A stretch of DNA of 50,366 bases, taken from the NCBI GenBank assembly GCA_964424565.1, contig CAYRIZ010000008.1:1-50366 (forward strand). The letters run 5' to 3'. A program made the translations under genes and the position numbers. Below the pieces are notes generated by a model. It had not been told where the DNA came from. It ran no database searches and saw only the letters and a program-made list of their open reading frames with translations. Positions 43,505 through 50,366 of this stretch are shown here, piece after piece. The DNA comes from Avisuccinivibrio sp964424565. Lineage in GTDB: Bacteria; Pseudomonadota; Gammaproteobacteria; Enterobacterales; Succinivibrionaceae. Numbering within the stretch: the first letter of the stretch is position 1; the number at the start of each line of letters is the position of its first letter.

Positions 43505-44506
43505 ATGACACATTATCAGTTAGTCCGCTATATGCGGATCAATGCATTGCCGGTTGCAATCTGCACCGGCATTATTGTTTATTTCGCCTTCCATTATCTG
43601 CGTTTCCTGGATCCTCTGCGCCCGGCCGGCCACTGGTGGATGGATCACGGGGTGCAGGCGCTGATCTTCATCATGCTCTTTATTGCCTTCTGCAAGATCG
43701 ATCCGCATCAGATGCGCCCGCATCACTGGCACTGGTATTTGCTGCTGATTCAGGCCGGCGGCTCGCTGGTGCTGGCACTGTATCTTATTTATACCGGTTC
43801 TGCCGACAATGCCCTGATCGACGGTTTGATCGCCTGCCTGATCTGTCCTACCGCCGCAGCCGCCTCGGTCATTACCGGCAAGCTGGGCGGCAATGAAAGC
43901 GCGCTTACCACCTATACGCTGCTGTCCAATGTTACTGCCGCCATATCCATACCCATAATCTTTCCCATGCTGCAGAGCAATGGTCAGGGACTGGATAATT
44001 TTGCAGAAAATTTCTATGCCGTGTCCAGCCGCATCTTCCCCATGCTGATGCTGCCGCTCATCTGCGCCTTTGTGCTGCGTTATACCTGCCGGCCGCTGCA
44101 TTACATCATTGCCACCAAGAGCAAGGATCTGGGTTTTTATCTCTGGGCCATTACCCTGGTCAGCGTGTCGGCCAAGTCCATGTCCAATATAGTCAACTGC
44201 GGCGAGAGCGCCACCACATTGTGGCTTCTGGCCGGTGTAGGTCTCTTTGCCTGCGCCATACAGTTCGGCATGGGCAAGCTGATCGGTAATTTTGAGCATC
44301 AGCGCATCAGTGCCGGTCAGGGACTGGGCCAGAAGAACATGGTCTTTGGCGTCTGGGTCTGCTGCACTTATCTGTCACCGGCAGCGGCCATAGCCCCCGG
44401 CTGCTATGTGCTGTGGCAGAATTTGGTCAATTCCTGGCAGATTTGGTACAAGGATCGCTTTGATGCCAAGCGCCGGGCCCGCGGGCTGCCGGTTTATCAG
44501 GAATAA
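43505..44506 (+). CDS. Bile acid:sodium symporter-like (BASS) transporter
   Basis: 333 aa with about nine to ten membrane helices. Family pattern: CPTAAAASVITGKLGGNESALTTYTLLSNVTAAISIPIIFP in parts for the first repeat, and SAGQGLGQKNMVFGVWVC...LSPAAAIAPGCYVLWQN for the second; the latter is typical of BASS/arsenite-permease-like folds. Substrate cannot be given. Separated from mlaB by 127 nt and followed by its own terminator, so probably a single-gene unit. Confidence 0.82.
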   Translation: MTHYQLVRYMRINALPVAICTGIIVYFAFHYLRFLDPLRPAGHWWMDHGVQALIFIMLFIAFCKIDPHQMRPHHWHWYLLLIQAGGSLVLALYLIYTGSADNALIDGLIACLICPTAAAASVITGKLGGNESALTTYTLLSNVTAAISIPIIFPMLQSNGQGLDNFAENFYAVSSRIFPMLMLPLICAFVLRYTCRPLHYIIATKSKDLGFYLWAITLVSVSAKSMSNIVNCGESATTLWLLAGVGLFACAIQFGMGKLIGNFEHQRISAGQGLGQKNMVFGVWVCCTYLSPAAAIAPGCYVLWQNLVNSWQIWYKDRFDAKRRARGLPVYQE

Positions 44507-44552
44507 GAGATTTCAGCAGGCGGTATGCTGCAGTCTGCCGCCTCTGTCAAGG

Positions 44553-44577
44553 AAAGCGCCCCGGCGGCGCTTTTTTT
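44553..44577 (+). terminator. Intrinsic terminator of the BASS transporter gene
   Basis: AAAGCGCC, CCGGC loop, GGCGCTTT and then further T (seven T in total), 47 nt after the stop. It may also end the convergent DUF2750 transcript, though less well. Confidence 0.92.
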
Positions 44578-44608
44578 GCCTTCCTGCCGCGGGATCCGGG
44601 CCGGCTTT

Positions 44609-44995
44609 TTAGGCTGTAAGTTCCTCGGGATCGATGACGCAGAAATCGCTGTCACCGCTTAAAGGCAGCAGGGCCAGCATAATGCCGTTGGCATGCAGCA
44701 CGGGCAGCCAGCTTTCCTGGAACAAGGCGGCGGTGACTTCCTTGACCTGCATGGTGCTTAAATTTTCGGCCGCGGCAAAATCGGCGGCAAAACGCTCATG
44801 CGGCCATACCGGCAGCAGGCAGGATTTGCCTCCTTCATCATCTTCTTCACTGTCGGCCAGCATAAAGGGACCATCTTCATCAGCCAGCAGGCAGAGCACG
44901 CCATGCTCGGCGAATTTGTTGAGGAAAAAAGACTTGCGGTACTCGGCATTGAGCCTGGTTACTGCATCGTGTTCGCTGTCAGTCAGATCGTACAT
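44609..44995 (-). CDS. DUF2750 domain protein
   Basis: 128 aa from ATG 44995 with AAGGAG 6 nt upstream; the frame extends 30 codons further back but without a ribosome site. Soluble, acidic. It carries the family pattern YRKSFFLNKFAEHG, LLADEDGPFMLADSEEDDE, LPVWPHERFAADFA, WLPVLHANGIMLALLP and VIDPEEL at the end. Function unknown. It lies 32 nt downstream of uvrA on the same strand and is probably cotranscribed. Confidence 0.82.
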   Translation of the reverse strand: MYDLTDSEHDAVTRLNAEYRKSFFLNKFAEHGVLCLLADEDGPFMLADSEEDDEGGKSCLLPVWPHERFAADFAAAENLSTMQVKEVTAALFQESWLPVLHANGIMLALLPLSGDSDFCVIDPEELTA

Positions 44996-45027
44996 ATAAA
45001 GCTCCTTTTCAAGCGGTGGGCAGGGGA

Positions 45028-47865
45028 TTACCAGCCCCGCCTGATAATGGGTTTGAGAAATTGTCCGGTAAAGGAAGAGTCGCATGCAGCCACTTCCTCG
45101 GGAGTGCCGGTGGCTATTACCTGTCCGCCGCCGTCACCGCCTTCCGGGCCCAGGTCTATGATGTGATCGGCGCATTTGATGACATCAAGATTATGCTCGA
45201 TCACTACTATGGTATTGCCTTCATCGCGCAGCCGCAGCAGTACACTCAGCAGCTGTTTGATGTCATGAAAATGCAGGCCGGTGGTGGGCTCATCGAGCAC
45301 GTACAAAGTGCGTCCGGTGGAGCGGCGCGATAACTCCCGGGCCAGCTTGATGCGCTGGGCCTCACCGCCGGAGAAGGTGGTGGCCGCCTGCCCCAGGGTG
45401 ATGTAGGACAGTCCCACATCCATGATGGTCTGCAGTTTGCGGGCTATCTGCGGCACGGCTGCAAAGAAGTGCAGAGCTTCTTCTATGGTCATGTTGAGCA
45501 CATCAGAGATATTTTTGCCCTTGTAGGTCACCTCCAGGGTTTCGCGGTTGTAGCGCCGGCCGCCGCAGGCTTCGCACTGCACATATATATCCGGCAGGAA
45601 ATGCATGGCTACCCTGATGGTGCCGTCGCCCTGGCAGGCTTCGCAGCGTCCGCCCTTGACATTAAAGGAAAAACGCCCGGCATTGTAGCCGCGGGCCCGG
45701 GCTTCCGGGGTTTGGGCAAACAGATCGCGCACGGCCTGAAACAGTCCGGCATAAGTAGCCGGATTGGAGCGCGGGGTGCGCCCTATGGGGCTTTGATCTA
45801 TGCAGATTAATTTATCAAAGTTCTTCAGTCCGGCTATGGAGCGGTAAGGAGCCGGATCATCCACGGCATAGGCGCCGTTGAGCTCGCGTCTGGCCACCCG
45901 CACCAGGGTGTCGTTGATCAGGGTAGACTTGCCTGAGCCTGATACTCCGGTCACCACCACAAACAAGCCGCAGGGAATGGAGACATCTATATTTTTCAAA
46001 TTGTTGCCGCGGCATCCTTTCAGGGTCAGCATTTTGCCCTTTTGTATTTTGACGCGCTGCCCCGGGATTTCTATGCGGCGGCGGCCGGCCAGGTAATCTC
46101 CGGTCAGGGACTGCGGGCAGTTCATGATGTCCTGCGGCGTGCCGGCGGCCACCACCTCACCGCCGTGGACGCCGGCCCCGGGACCTATGTCCAGCACAAA
46201 GTCAGCCTGTCTGATGGCATCTTCATCATGTTCCACCACTATGACTGTATTGCCCAGATCCCGCAGATGGCACAGGGCACTCAGCAGCCGCTGATTGTCC
46301 CGCTGATGCAGGCCTATGGAGGGTTCATCGAGGGTATACATCACTCCGGTCAGCCCGGCGCCGATCTGACTGGCCAGGCGGATGCGCTGTGCCTCACCGC
46401 CGGAGAGGGTTTCAGCCGAACGGGCCAGATTGAGATAGGGCAGACCTACATCGATGAGGAAACTGAGCCTGGTTTTGAGTTCCTTTAAAATGCGGTCGGC
46501 TATGGAGTGCTCCTGCTCGCTTAAACCCAGGTGATCGAAAAACTTATAGGCTTCAGCTATGGAGAGCTGATTTATTTCCGGCAGGGAATGCCCGCCTACG
46601 AACACATGGCAGTACTCCTTTTTCAGCCTGCTGCCTTGGCAGGTGGGGCAGGGCCTGGCAGTCATGAACTGCGTCAGCTCCTCGCGCACCGTCTCGGAGT
46701 CTGTCTCGCGCAGCCGCCTCTGGAAATTGGGGATCACCCCCTCAAAGGGCATTTCGCGCTCTTCCCTGACTTTGCCTGAATAGGATTCAAAGACCATTTT
46801 GATGGGCTCGGTGGAGCCGTACAGCAGGATCTCCTGCTCACGCCTGGACAGTTCCCGAAAGGGCTGATCCAAACTGATGTGATAATGGGCGGCCACAGCT
46901 TCCAGCTGCCGGTAATAGAAAAATGAACGTCTGTCCCACCAGGCTATGGCGCCTTCGAAAATGGATTTTTCTTTATTGACTATCTTGTCCTCGGAGAAAA
47001 CCATTTTCACCCCCAGACCGTCGCAGTCCGGGCAGGCCCCGTGCGGGTTGTTGAAGGAGAAATTGCGCGGCTCCAGTTCTTCTATGCTGTAACCGCAGAT
47101 GGGGCAGGCATAGCGGGCGGAGAAGCTCAGCTCTTCCTCAGGACTGTGCTCTCCCAAGGGGACGGCCAGAGCCAGACCGTCGGAGAGCTTCAATGCAGTC
47201 TCAAAGGATTCGGCCAGCCGCTGCCTGAGGTCCTGGCGGATCTTAAAACGATCCACCACTACCTCTATATTATGTTTGATCTGCAGCTGCAGGGGCGGGG
47301 GATCGCTGACATCGCAGATCTCACCGTCCACCCGGGCCCGGATATAGCCGTCGCGGGAGAGTTCAGCAAACAGCTGCCGAAATTCTCCCTTGCGGCCGCG
47401 GACCACCGGGGCGAGGATCATATAACGGCTGTCATCAGGCAGCGTCAGCAGCTGATCCACCATTTGCGTGACGGTCTGGGCCTTGAGGATGGTGCCGTGT
47501 TCAGGACACTGGGCCACACCTATCCTGGCCCAGAGCAGACGCAGATAATCGTGAATCTCGGTAATGGTGCCCACAGTGGAACGTGGGTTGTGTGAGGTTG
47601 ATTTCTGCTCTATGGATATGGCTGGGGACAGGCCCTCTATGCTCTCCACATCAGGTTTGTCCATCAGCTGCAGAAACTGTCTGGCATAGGCCGACAGCGA
47701 TTCTACATAGCGTCTCTGTCCTTCGGCATAAAGAGTGTCAAAAGCCAGAGAGGATTTGCCGGAGCCGGACAATCCGGTGATGACGCATAATTTATTGCGC
47801 GGGATGGAGATGTTCAGATTTTTCAGATTATGGGTTTTGGCCCCGCGGATGACTATATGGTCCAT
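45028..47865 (-). CDS. uvrA: Excinuclease ABC subunit UvrA
   Basis: 945 aa from ATG 47865, which gives MDHIVIRGAKTHNLKN as in E. coli (940 aa). Damage-recognition ATPase of nucleotide excision repair. Two ABC modules: first P-loop GLSGSGKSS at residues 31-39 with QKSTSHNPRSTVGT; second P-loop GVSGSGKSTL near 640. Zinc-binding clusters CPICGYS...CPDCDGLG and CEACQGDGT...CEACGGRRYN are complete, and both LSGGEAQRI signatures are present. Divergent from ssb, the same neighbour pair as in E. coli. Confidence 0.97.
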   Translation of the reverse strand: MDHIVIRGAKTHNLKNLNISIPRNKLCVITGLSGSGKSSLAFDTLYAEGQRRYVESLSAYARQFLQLMDKPDVESIEGLSPAISIEQKSTSHNPRSTVGTITEIHDYLRLLWARIGVAQCPEHGTILKAQTVTQMVDQLLTLPDDSRYMILAPVVRGRKGEFRQLFAELSRDGYIRARVDGEICDVSDPPPLQLQIKHNIEVVVDRFKIRQDLRQRLAESFETALKLSDGLALAVPLGEHSPEEELSFSARYACPICGYSIEELEPRNFSFNNPHGACPDCDGLGVKMVFSEDKIVNKEKSIFEGAIAWWDRRSFFYYRQLEAVAAHYHISLDQPFRELSRREQEILLYGSTEPIKMVFESYSGKVREEREMPFEGVIPNFQRRLRETDSETVREELTQFMTARPCPTCQGSRLKKEYCHVFVGGHSLPEINQLSIAEAYKFFDHLGLSEQEHSIADRILKELKTRLSFLIDVGLPYLNLARSAETLSGGEAQRIRLASQIGAGLTGVMYTLDEPSIGLHQRDNQRLLSALCHLRDLGNTVIVVEHDEDAIRQADFVLDIGPGAGVHGGEVVAAGTPQDIMNCPQSLTGDYLAGRRRIEIPGQRVKIQKGKMLTLKGCRGNNLKNIDVSIPCGLFVVVTGVSGSGKSTLINDTLVRVARRELNGAYAVDDPAPYRSIAGLKNFDKLICIDQSPIGRTPRSNPATYAGLFQAVRDLFAQTPEARARGYNAGRFSFNVKGGRCEACQGDGTIRVAMHFLPDIYVQCEACGGRRYNRETLEVTYKGKNISDVLNMTIEEALHFFAAVPQIARKLQTIMDVGLSYITLGQAATTFSGGEAQRIKLARELSRRSTGRTLYVLDEPTTGLHFHDIKQLLSVLLRLRDEGNTIVVIEHNLDVIKCADHIIDLGPEGGDGGGQVIATGTPEEVAACDSSFTGQFLKPIIRRGW

Positions 47866-48076
47866 GATGTGCAGACGGGCGGGCGGTCTTGAGGGCGGAC
47901 AGCCTGCAAAGTACAAAGTAGTGAAGAAAAGAAAAAACGGTTTCAGACAATTTGCTATTATAAGCAAAGTCACGCACCGTTTCATCTGCGGTGCCTGTGG
48001 CTTTGCAGTCAAAATACTCTGCAGTAAATGCCGCTGATTTTATGTGTTTTTGGATGATGCCGGATTGTTTTTATAG

Positions 48077-48082
48077 TATAAT
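48077..48082 (+). promoter_or_regulatory. -10 element of ssb copy 1
   Basis: TATAAT in the context TTTTTATAGTATAATTTTAAG, 43 nt before the start. No good -35 at 16-18 bp. The same element recurs before copy 2 at 49681-49686. Confidence 0.55.
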
Positions 48083-48124
48083 TTTAAGTAGTAAGCGAGC
48101 AGAAGATCTTAGGATAGTTTAAAT

Positions 48125-48997
48125 ATGCGTGGTATAAATAAGGTTATTTTAGTCGGCACAGTGGGGGATGAACCTACGCTCCGCAGAACTCAGAATGGCA
48201 ATACAGTGGCCAATATTTCCATGGTGACCAATGAGTTCCGCCGCAGCGAAAGCGGCGAGCCGCAGGAATTTGCCGAATGGCACCGGGTAGTGCTGTGGAG
48301 CCGGCTGGCAGAGACGGCAGCTCAGTATGTACATAAAGGATCTCAGCTCTATATAGAAGGCAAACTGCGCACCAGATCCTACATGGACAAACAAAATCAA
48401 AAACGCTATATCACCGAAATCGTGGCCGATGAAATGCAGATGCTCGGCGGCAGGCCGCAGTCCGCCGCTCCCGGCGGTTATCAGCAGGGGGCTGCAGCCG
48501 GCGGCGGTTTTGGCAGCAATACCGGCGGATCTTCCTACGGCAGCGGTTTCGGCAGCAATGCCGGCGGATCTTCCTACGGCAGCGGTTTCGGCAGCAATGC
48601 CGGCGGCTCCTCCTACGGCAGCGGTTTTGGCAGCAATGCCGGCGGCTCTTCCTATGGCAGCGGTTTCGGCGGCAATACTGGCGGATCCTCCTATGGCAAC
48701 GGCTTCGGCGGCGGTACCTATGGCGGCGGCAGGGCAGCTCCCGGCGGTCAGCCTGGCTTTGGTCCGGCAGCACCCGGCGGTCAGCCCGGCTTTGGTCCGG
48801 CAGCTCCCGGCGGTCAGCCCGGCCCCGGCCCGGCAGCTCCTGGTGGTCAGCCCGGCTTTGGTCCGGCAGCTCCCGCCGGTCAGCCCGGTCCCGGCCCGGC
48901 AGCACCAGGCGATGCCTACAGACAGCCGCAGCCGCCGCAGGAGCCCAAAGAGCCGCAGCTGGCTGCAGATGACGACGATGATGATATTCCTTTCTAA
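48125..48997 (+). CDS. ssb: Single-stranded DNA-binding protein, long-linker paralogue (copy 1)
   Basis: 290 aa, far above the usual 170-180. N-terminal OB-fold (about residues 1-108: MRGINKVILVGTVGDEPTLR, WHRVVLWSRLAETAAQYVHKGSQLYIEGKLRTR in parts), then an intrinsically disordered linker of two repeat arrays: five 13-residue units GFGSNAGGSSYGS and about four and a half 11-residue units PAAPGGQPGFG. It ends with the acidic tip DDDDDDIPF that recruits partner proteins. Divergent from uvrA. A second ssb lies 720 bp downstream with a near-identical OB domain. Confidence 0.96.
   Translation: MRGINKVILVGTVGDEPTLRRTQNGNTVANISMVTNEFRRSESGEPQEFAEWHRVVLWSRLAETAAQYVHKGSQLYIEGKLRTRSYMDKQNQKRYITEIVADEMQMLGGRPQSAAPGGYQQGAAAGGGFGSNTGGSSYGSGFGSNAGGSSYGSGFGSNAGGSSYGSGFGSNAGGSSYGSGFGGNTGGSSYGNGFGGGTYGGGRAAPGGQPGFGPAAPGGQPGFGPAAPGGQPGPGPAAPGGQPGFGPAAPAGQPGPGPAAPGDAYRQPQPPQEPKEPQLAADDDDDDIPF
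48506..48700 (+). repeat. 39-bp tandem repeat (5 units) in the ssb copy 1 linker
   Basis: Units at 48506-48544, 48545-48583, 48584-48622, 48623-48661 and 48662-48700, each about GGTTTCGGCAGCAATGCCGG then CGGATCTTCCTACGGCAGC. In frame, encoding GFGSNAGGSSYGS. Unit differences are mostly silent; the fifth differs most. Confidence 0.9.
48764..48895 (+). repeat. 33-bp tandem repeat (4 full units) in the ssb copy 1 linker
   Basis: Units start at 48764, 48797, 48830 and 48863, flanked by partial units; each encodes PAAPGGQPGFG or PAAPGGQPGPG. In frame with the gene. Confidence 0.9.
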
Positions 48998-49084
48998 AAA
49001 GGTCATAGCTGCGGCCTGAGGTGCCATCGATTTCCTCTTGGTTTTCTTTCTTTCATATTTATTTCCTCCTTCATTCAGTTTTTT

Positions 49085-49111
49085 CCGCTTCTTTAGGGAA
49101 GCGGTTTTTTT
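49085..49111 (+). terminator. Intrinsic terminator of ssb copy 1
   Basis: CCGCTTC, six-nt loop TTTAGG, GAAGCGG, seven T. The same stem ends copy 2. Confidence 0.95.
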
Positions 49112-49718
49112 GTACCCCCGCAGTGGATCAACCCGCTCAGCCGCCGCCCTCTGGAAAATTTCACAACTTGTTACGCCCAGGATCCCACCTGCCTGACTGC
49201 GTAGATCTCACGTGGTACTGGCATTTACCATTTCTGCGATTTTTTAACCGTGTTTTGCACCTGGAAAAGGGCGGAAACCGCATTCCCATGCGGGTTTGAG
49301 GGCGGTTTTGGATTTAAAAGATATAGTAAAAACTCTTGTACGCCGGCTGCCGGTCCCAGCTGAGCCGCTTATGTCATGGCCGGACTGCTGCCGCGGGCTG
49401 CACAGAAAGGAAATGATGACTGAGAGACCCTGATCCCGCTGAGGCATTTTGGTTCTTGTATTAACCTCTTTAAGGCAGGCCTAAATTCAGCGTTAAAGGC
49501 CTAAAACAGGGGCGTACAATTTGTAAGACAGGGCGCAAGTTGTGAGATTTTCCAACCTTGCCCCGGGAGTCATGCACCTTTTCATCTGCGGTGCCCGTGG
49601 CTTTGCAGTCGATAAATACTCTGCCGTAAATGCCGCTGAATTTTTATGTGTTTTTTGATGATGCCGGATTGTTTTTATAGTATAATTTTAAGTGGTAAGC
49701 AAACGGGATGGTTTAAAT
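49112..49718. other. Spacer between the ssb copies, no gene recognised
   Basis: From 49112 to about 49570 no convincing coding sequence is seen; a bulged hairpin AACCGCAT ... ATGCGGGTT is at 49275-49297. From 49571 to 49718 the sequence repeats the upstream region of copy 1 (47971-48124) with about 20 small differences, including the GCACC ... GGTGC stem and the TATAAT box (49681-49686). Confidence 0.7.
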
Positions 49719-50189
49719 ATGCGTGGTATAAATAAAGTCATTTTAGTCGGCACAGTGGGGGATGAACCTACGCTCCGCAGAACTCAGAATGGCAATACAG
49801 TGGCCAATATTTCCATGGTGACCAATGAGTTCCGCCGCAGCGAAAGCGGCGAGCCGCAGGAATTTGCCGAATGGCACCGGGTAGTGCTGTGGAGCCGGCT
49901 GGCAGAGACGGCAGCTCAGTATGTACATAAAGGATCTCAGCTCTATATAGAAGGCAAACTGCGCACCAGATCCTACATGGACAAACAAAATCAAAAACGC
50001 TATATCACCGAAATCGTGGCCGATGACATGCAGATGCTCGGCGGCAGACCGCAGTCCGCCGCTTCCGGCGCCCCCTACAGACAGCCGCAGGAGCCCAGGA
50101 CTTTTGGCCAGAGCGGAGGGGCAGCAGCCCCTGTCCCTCCGGTGGAGCCGCCTGGGAATACAGATGACGGTGATGATATTCCTTTCTAA
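49719..50189 (+). CDS. ssb: Single-stranded DNA-binding protein, short-linker paralogue (copy 2)
   Basis: 156 aa. Its first ~113 codons match copy 1 except for a few bases (I count about five over 345 bp, one of which changes Glu to Asp before MQMLGG). The linker is a short Pro/Gln-rich stretch without the repeat arrays, and the tip is DDGDDIPF. Both proteins could form mixed tetramers because the OB domains are the same. Start ATG 49719 in the same context as copy 1; the shared promoter and terminator indicate duplication of the whole transcription unit. Confidence 0.95.
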   Translation: MRGINKVILVGTVGDEPTLRRTQNGNTVANISMVTNEFRRSESGEPQEFAEWHRVVLWSRLAETAAQYVHKGSQLYIEGKLRTRSYMDKQNQKRYITEIVADDMQMLGGRPQSAASGAPYRQPQEPRTFGQSGGAAAPVPPVEPPGNTDDGDDIPF

Positions 50190-50278
50190 AAAGGACACAG
50201 CTGCGGCCTGAGGTGCCATCAATTTCCTCTTGGTTTTCTTTCTTTCATTTTTAATCTCCTTCTATCATTCTTTCTTTT

Positions 50279-50312
50279 CCGCTTCTTTAGGGAAGCGGTT
50301 TTTTTTTTTTTT
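50279..50312 (+). terminator. Intrinsic terminator of ssb copy 2
   Basis: Same CCGCTTC-TTTAGG-GAAGCGG stem as copy 1, followed by 14 T (50299-50312). The stretch after the T-run changes abruptly to the intron-like sequence. Confidence 0.95.
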
Positions 50313-50313
50313 G

Positions 50314-50366
50314 GTGTGCTCGGCATGGGCACGATCTAACGGGTGAAAGTCCCCAGAGGGGCCGGC
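50314..50366 (+). mobile_element. 5' end of a group II intron, probably class IIC (truncated by the window)
   Basis: GTGTGCTCGGCATGGGCACG at 50314 and GGGTGAAAGTCCC at 50341-50353 match, from memory, the start of domain I of bacterial group IIC introns such as that of Oceanobacillus iheyensis (GUGUGCCCGGCAUGGGUGCA ... GGGUGAGAGUCCC). IIC introns characteristically insert just after Rho-independent terminators, as here. The reverse transcriptase would lie beyond the window. Confidence 0.78.

Noticed and set aside
47866..48124. LexA (SOS) box between uvrA and ssb as in E. coli
   Set aside because: No CTGT-N8-ACAG palindrome could be found; CTGTGGCTTTGCAG has the wrong spacing and order.
48506..48895. 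CRISPR-like regular repeats
   Set aside because: Units are contiguous without spacers and encode an in-frame low-complexity protein linker.
48149..49027. Long minus-strand open frame opposite ssb copy 1
   Set aside because: It is the complement of the GC-rich repeat linker, has no family resemblance, and recurs in the same phase opposite copy 2 only because of the duplication.
49005..49070. Small minus-strand ORF (MKERKPRGN start) in the ssb 3' region
   Set aside because: In the duplicated copy the frame is cut by an early stop, so coding conservation is not supported.
49206..49216. CACGTG core near 49209 and at 40433 as parS sites
   Set aside because: The flanks do not form the TGTTnCACGTGnAACA palindrome (about three of eight flank bases match at the first), so no parS is called.

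Overview
This window looks like the origin-proximal part of a gammaproteobacterial chromosome. Most proteins align from memory almost end to end with E. coli proteins. parA-parB sits between rsmG and the atp operon, which E. coli lacks but Aeromonas/Vibrio/Pseudomonas-type chromosomes have. The GC-rich sequence, sulfoquinovose genes and simplified gene clusters would suit a gut anaerobe such as a Succinivibrionaceae member (order Aeromonadales), but that family assignment is an inference. Layout. (1) 1-246: a putative replication origin, made of a helically phased array of TGTGGGAAA boxes in a 46-bp inverted repeat, followed by an AT-rich trinucleotide-repeat unwinding element next to mnmG, the same topology as E. 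coli oriC. (2) 247-11706, all plus strand: mnmG, rsmG, parA, parB, then atpI-B-E-F-H-A-G-D-C. AtpB carries an extra four-cysteine periplasmic segment. (3) 11877-19656: a YbjJ-like MFS exporter, rsmD, an IS200/IS605 element reduced to tnpA plus a tnpB 3' relic, ftsY, an inverted purine permease where ftsE-ftsX would be expected, an rpoH with long N- and C-terminal extensions, and rapZ. (4) 19780-29450: a complete sulfo-EMP sulfoglycolysis cluster. yihU-T-Q-S-O and a TauE/SafE permease lie on the minus strand, divergent from yihV and the DeoR regulator yihW. It imports sulfoquinovose (SQ) or its glycosides, hydrolyses, isomerises, phosphorylates, cleaves and reduces them to dihydroxypropanesulfonate (DHPS). 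The TauE/SafE gene is a candidate DHPS exporter. The island lies between rapZ and ptsN, genes adjacent in E. coli. (5) 29467-40025, all minus strand: kdsD-kdsC-lptC-lptA-lptB-rpoN ... hpf ... ptsN, the LPS/Kdo transport and nitrogen-PTS cluster. It is interrupted by an aspartate/glutamate-type ABC importer with NtrC-like sites upstream and by a cytidylate-kinase-like gene. (6) 40399-43377, plus strand: mlaFEDCB phospholipid transport operon, divergent from kdsD. (7) 43505-50366: a BASS-like transporter, a DUF2750 protein and uvrA (minus), then two tandem ssb genes. The ssb copies have near-identical DNA-binding domains but very different linkers. The window ends in what reads as the first 53 nt of a group IIC intron, placed directly after the T-run of the second ssb terminator. 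No tRNA, rRNA or CRISPR array was recognised. The most unusual items are the variant-box origin, the tandem ssb pair with repeat-expanded linker, the intron at the terminator, the sulfoglycolysis island with alternative exporter, and the AtpB and RpoH extensions.
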